A stretch of DNA of 23,062 nucleotides from a virus, in the IMG/VR virus record IMGVR_UViG_3300031669_000248, positions 1-23,062 of that record; one strand, given 5' to 3'. Below, piece after piece: positions 22,279 through 23,062 of this stretch (position 1 is its first letter; each line of letters starts with the position of its first letter). The notes beneath the pieces are model-generated. The model saw nothing but the letters and a program-made list of their open reading frames with translations. It ran no database searches and was not told the DNA's origin. Position numbers and translations under genes: made by a program.

Positions 22279-23062
22279 TTATTTAATGAAAAAATTGAGT
22301 TCTATCTTTTCAACTACTCTAGTGGGTTCAAGGTTAACGTTAACATGAAATGTTTTACTTTTCTTTTCGTAGTCAGTAGCAGCAACTTCAACATCATAGC
22401 TATACAGACCACGTTTTCTTTTGATTACTTCTAAGAATTCAACTATATCGCTAGAAACCATGTTCCAAGTAATTGAGTCGTTTTGTTCAAATATAAAGTA
22501 TCTACAATATTGTTCCAAAGCTCTCTTGCAATACAGAACCAATCTTACAATATTTAAATCCTGTAACGCACTAGCTTTTGTTTGTGAAGTTAATTGACCC
22601 CAAACAACGTAACCAGGGTTAAATTTCACAATTGGATTTAACTGTTTCAAATACATTTGGTCTCTCTGTCCTAGTTTAGGATTAAACCTAAGTTCTTTAA
22701 TAGACCCGATTGAGGCTCTATTAAAACCAGCAGCAGCATACCAAAGTTCACCTACTACATCATTTCTTGGTAATAGATATGACATGTGGTAAACAGGTGA
22801 GAACCAAACATCCTGCCCAGTAAATATATCATAAACTTTATTAAAAGACTCATATAAAGCAAGAAAATAAGTGTTGAATACATGAGTATCTTCTCTGGAA
22901 GTAATTGATGCTGCATATGTTGAGTTATCACCATTATCCATAATTCCAACACAGTCTCGTCTTGTAGTAACTAAATTATAAAGCCATGTTTTAACAGAAG
23001 TTGGATAACCACAATCAAACACAAGAGTAAAATATATATTTTCTGTATCAAGAACATTATCA
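22279..23062 (-). CDS. tail sheath protein, C-terminal part (cut by window edge)
   Basis: The last 260 residues of a contractile tail sheath protein. The frame stays open to the window edge (the visible stretch begins DNVLDTENIYFTLVFDCG), so the start lies outside. Diagnostic features are the AAAGFNRASIGSIKELRF segment, the LNPIVKFNPGYVVWGQLTS stretch and the C-terminal domain around CKRALEQYCRYFIFEQND followed by beta strands and KIELNFFIK. In T4-type sheath proteins (gp18) these C-terminal elements pack around the tube and link subunits through extended strands. The stop is 8 bp past the shared terminator. Two further ORFs on this strand within the gene are frame shadows. Confidence 0.88.
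   Translation of the reverse strand, partial: DNVLDTENIYFTLVFDCGYPTSVKTWLYNLVTTRRDCVGIMDNGDNSTYAASITSREDTHVFNTYFLALYESFNKVYDIFTGQDVWFSPVYHMSYLLPRNDVVGELWYAAAGFNRASIGSIKELRFNPKLGQRDQMYLKQLNPIVKFNPGYVVWGQLTSQTKASALQDLNIVRLVLYCKRALEQYCRYFIFEQNDSITWNMVSSDIVEFLEVIKRKRGLYSYDVEVAATDYEKKSKTFHVNVNLEPTRVVEKIELNFFIK

Noticed and set aside
1-23062. CRISPR array, insertion sequence or integrase/attachment site
   Set aside because: No regularly spaced repeats with unique spacers, no transposase or integrase motifs, and no terminal repeat pairs were seen.

Overview
The window looks like part of a large, AT-rich (roughly 30% GC by eye) tailed bacteriophage with a contractile, T4-type tail. The evidence is a tape measure protein, a gp6/baseplate-J protein, a gp25-type wedge protein, a gp19-type tail tube and the C-terminal part of a tail sheath. 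Genes are tightly packed with good Shine-Dalgarno sites, and arginine is mostly AGA. No tRNA gene, CRISPR array or insertion sequence was seen. The host cannot be named from the sequence. The radical SAM enzyme and the N-terminal NSSSS proteins would suit an anaerobic or Firmicutes-like host, but that is only an inference.

Layout. (1) 46-4535, plus strand: tape measure and a second tail-associated protein. (2) 4532-12658, minus strand, read right to left: HAD-family phosphatase, tail tube, a small two-frame gene (79 + 104 codons), its 174-aa paralogue, a 263-aa tail-assembly/baseplate-hub-like protein with a downstream out-of-frame extension, gp25, a wedge-like protein, gp6/baseplate J, and a 370-aa unknown. 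(3) 12659-12796: divergent intergenic region. (4) 12797-18855, plus strand: a WAYYYCK-repeat protein, a CCA-adding-type nucleotidyltransferase with HD domain, a possible structured RNA, an unknown, an RlaP-type RNA-repair nucleotidyltransferase, a free-standing PD-(D/E)XK (homing-type) endonuclease and an NAD-dependent DNA ligase. (5) 18907-22233, plus strand: a radical SAM protein with C-terminal cysteines, followed by five small genes. Three consecutive ones open with the same MKIKxDFxTNSSSx N-terminus, despite starting on TTG, GTG and ATG. (6) 22233-22270: a strong bidirectional terminator. (7) 22279-23062, minus strand: tail sheath, cut by the window edge.

Most notable. First, two apparent programmed frameshift sites lie in the tail operon. 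One is a U_UUU_UUA heptamer with a GC-rich potential stem 6 nt downstream, which fuses the 79- and 104-codon frames (-1) into a 189-aa protein with the architecture of its in-frame 174-aa neighbour. The other is a U6-C run that would fuse the 263-aa protein to a 67-aa extension (+1 or -2). Second, the radical SAM plus three-NSSSS-protein cassette is a candidate uncharacterised peptide- or protein-modification system in a phage. Third, the CCA-adding enzyme and RlaP protein suggest a tRNA/RNA repair module, possibly against host anticodon-nuclease defence.
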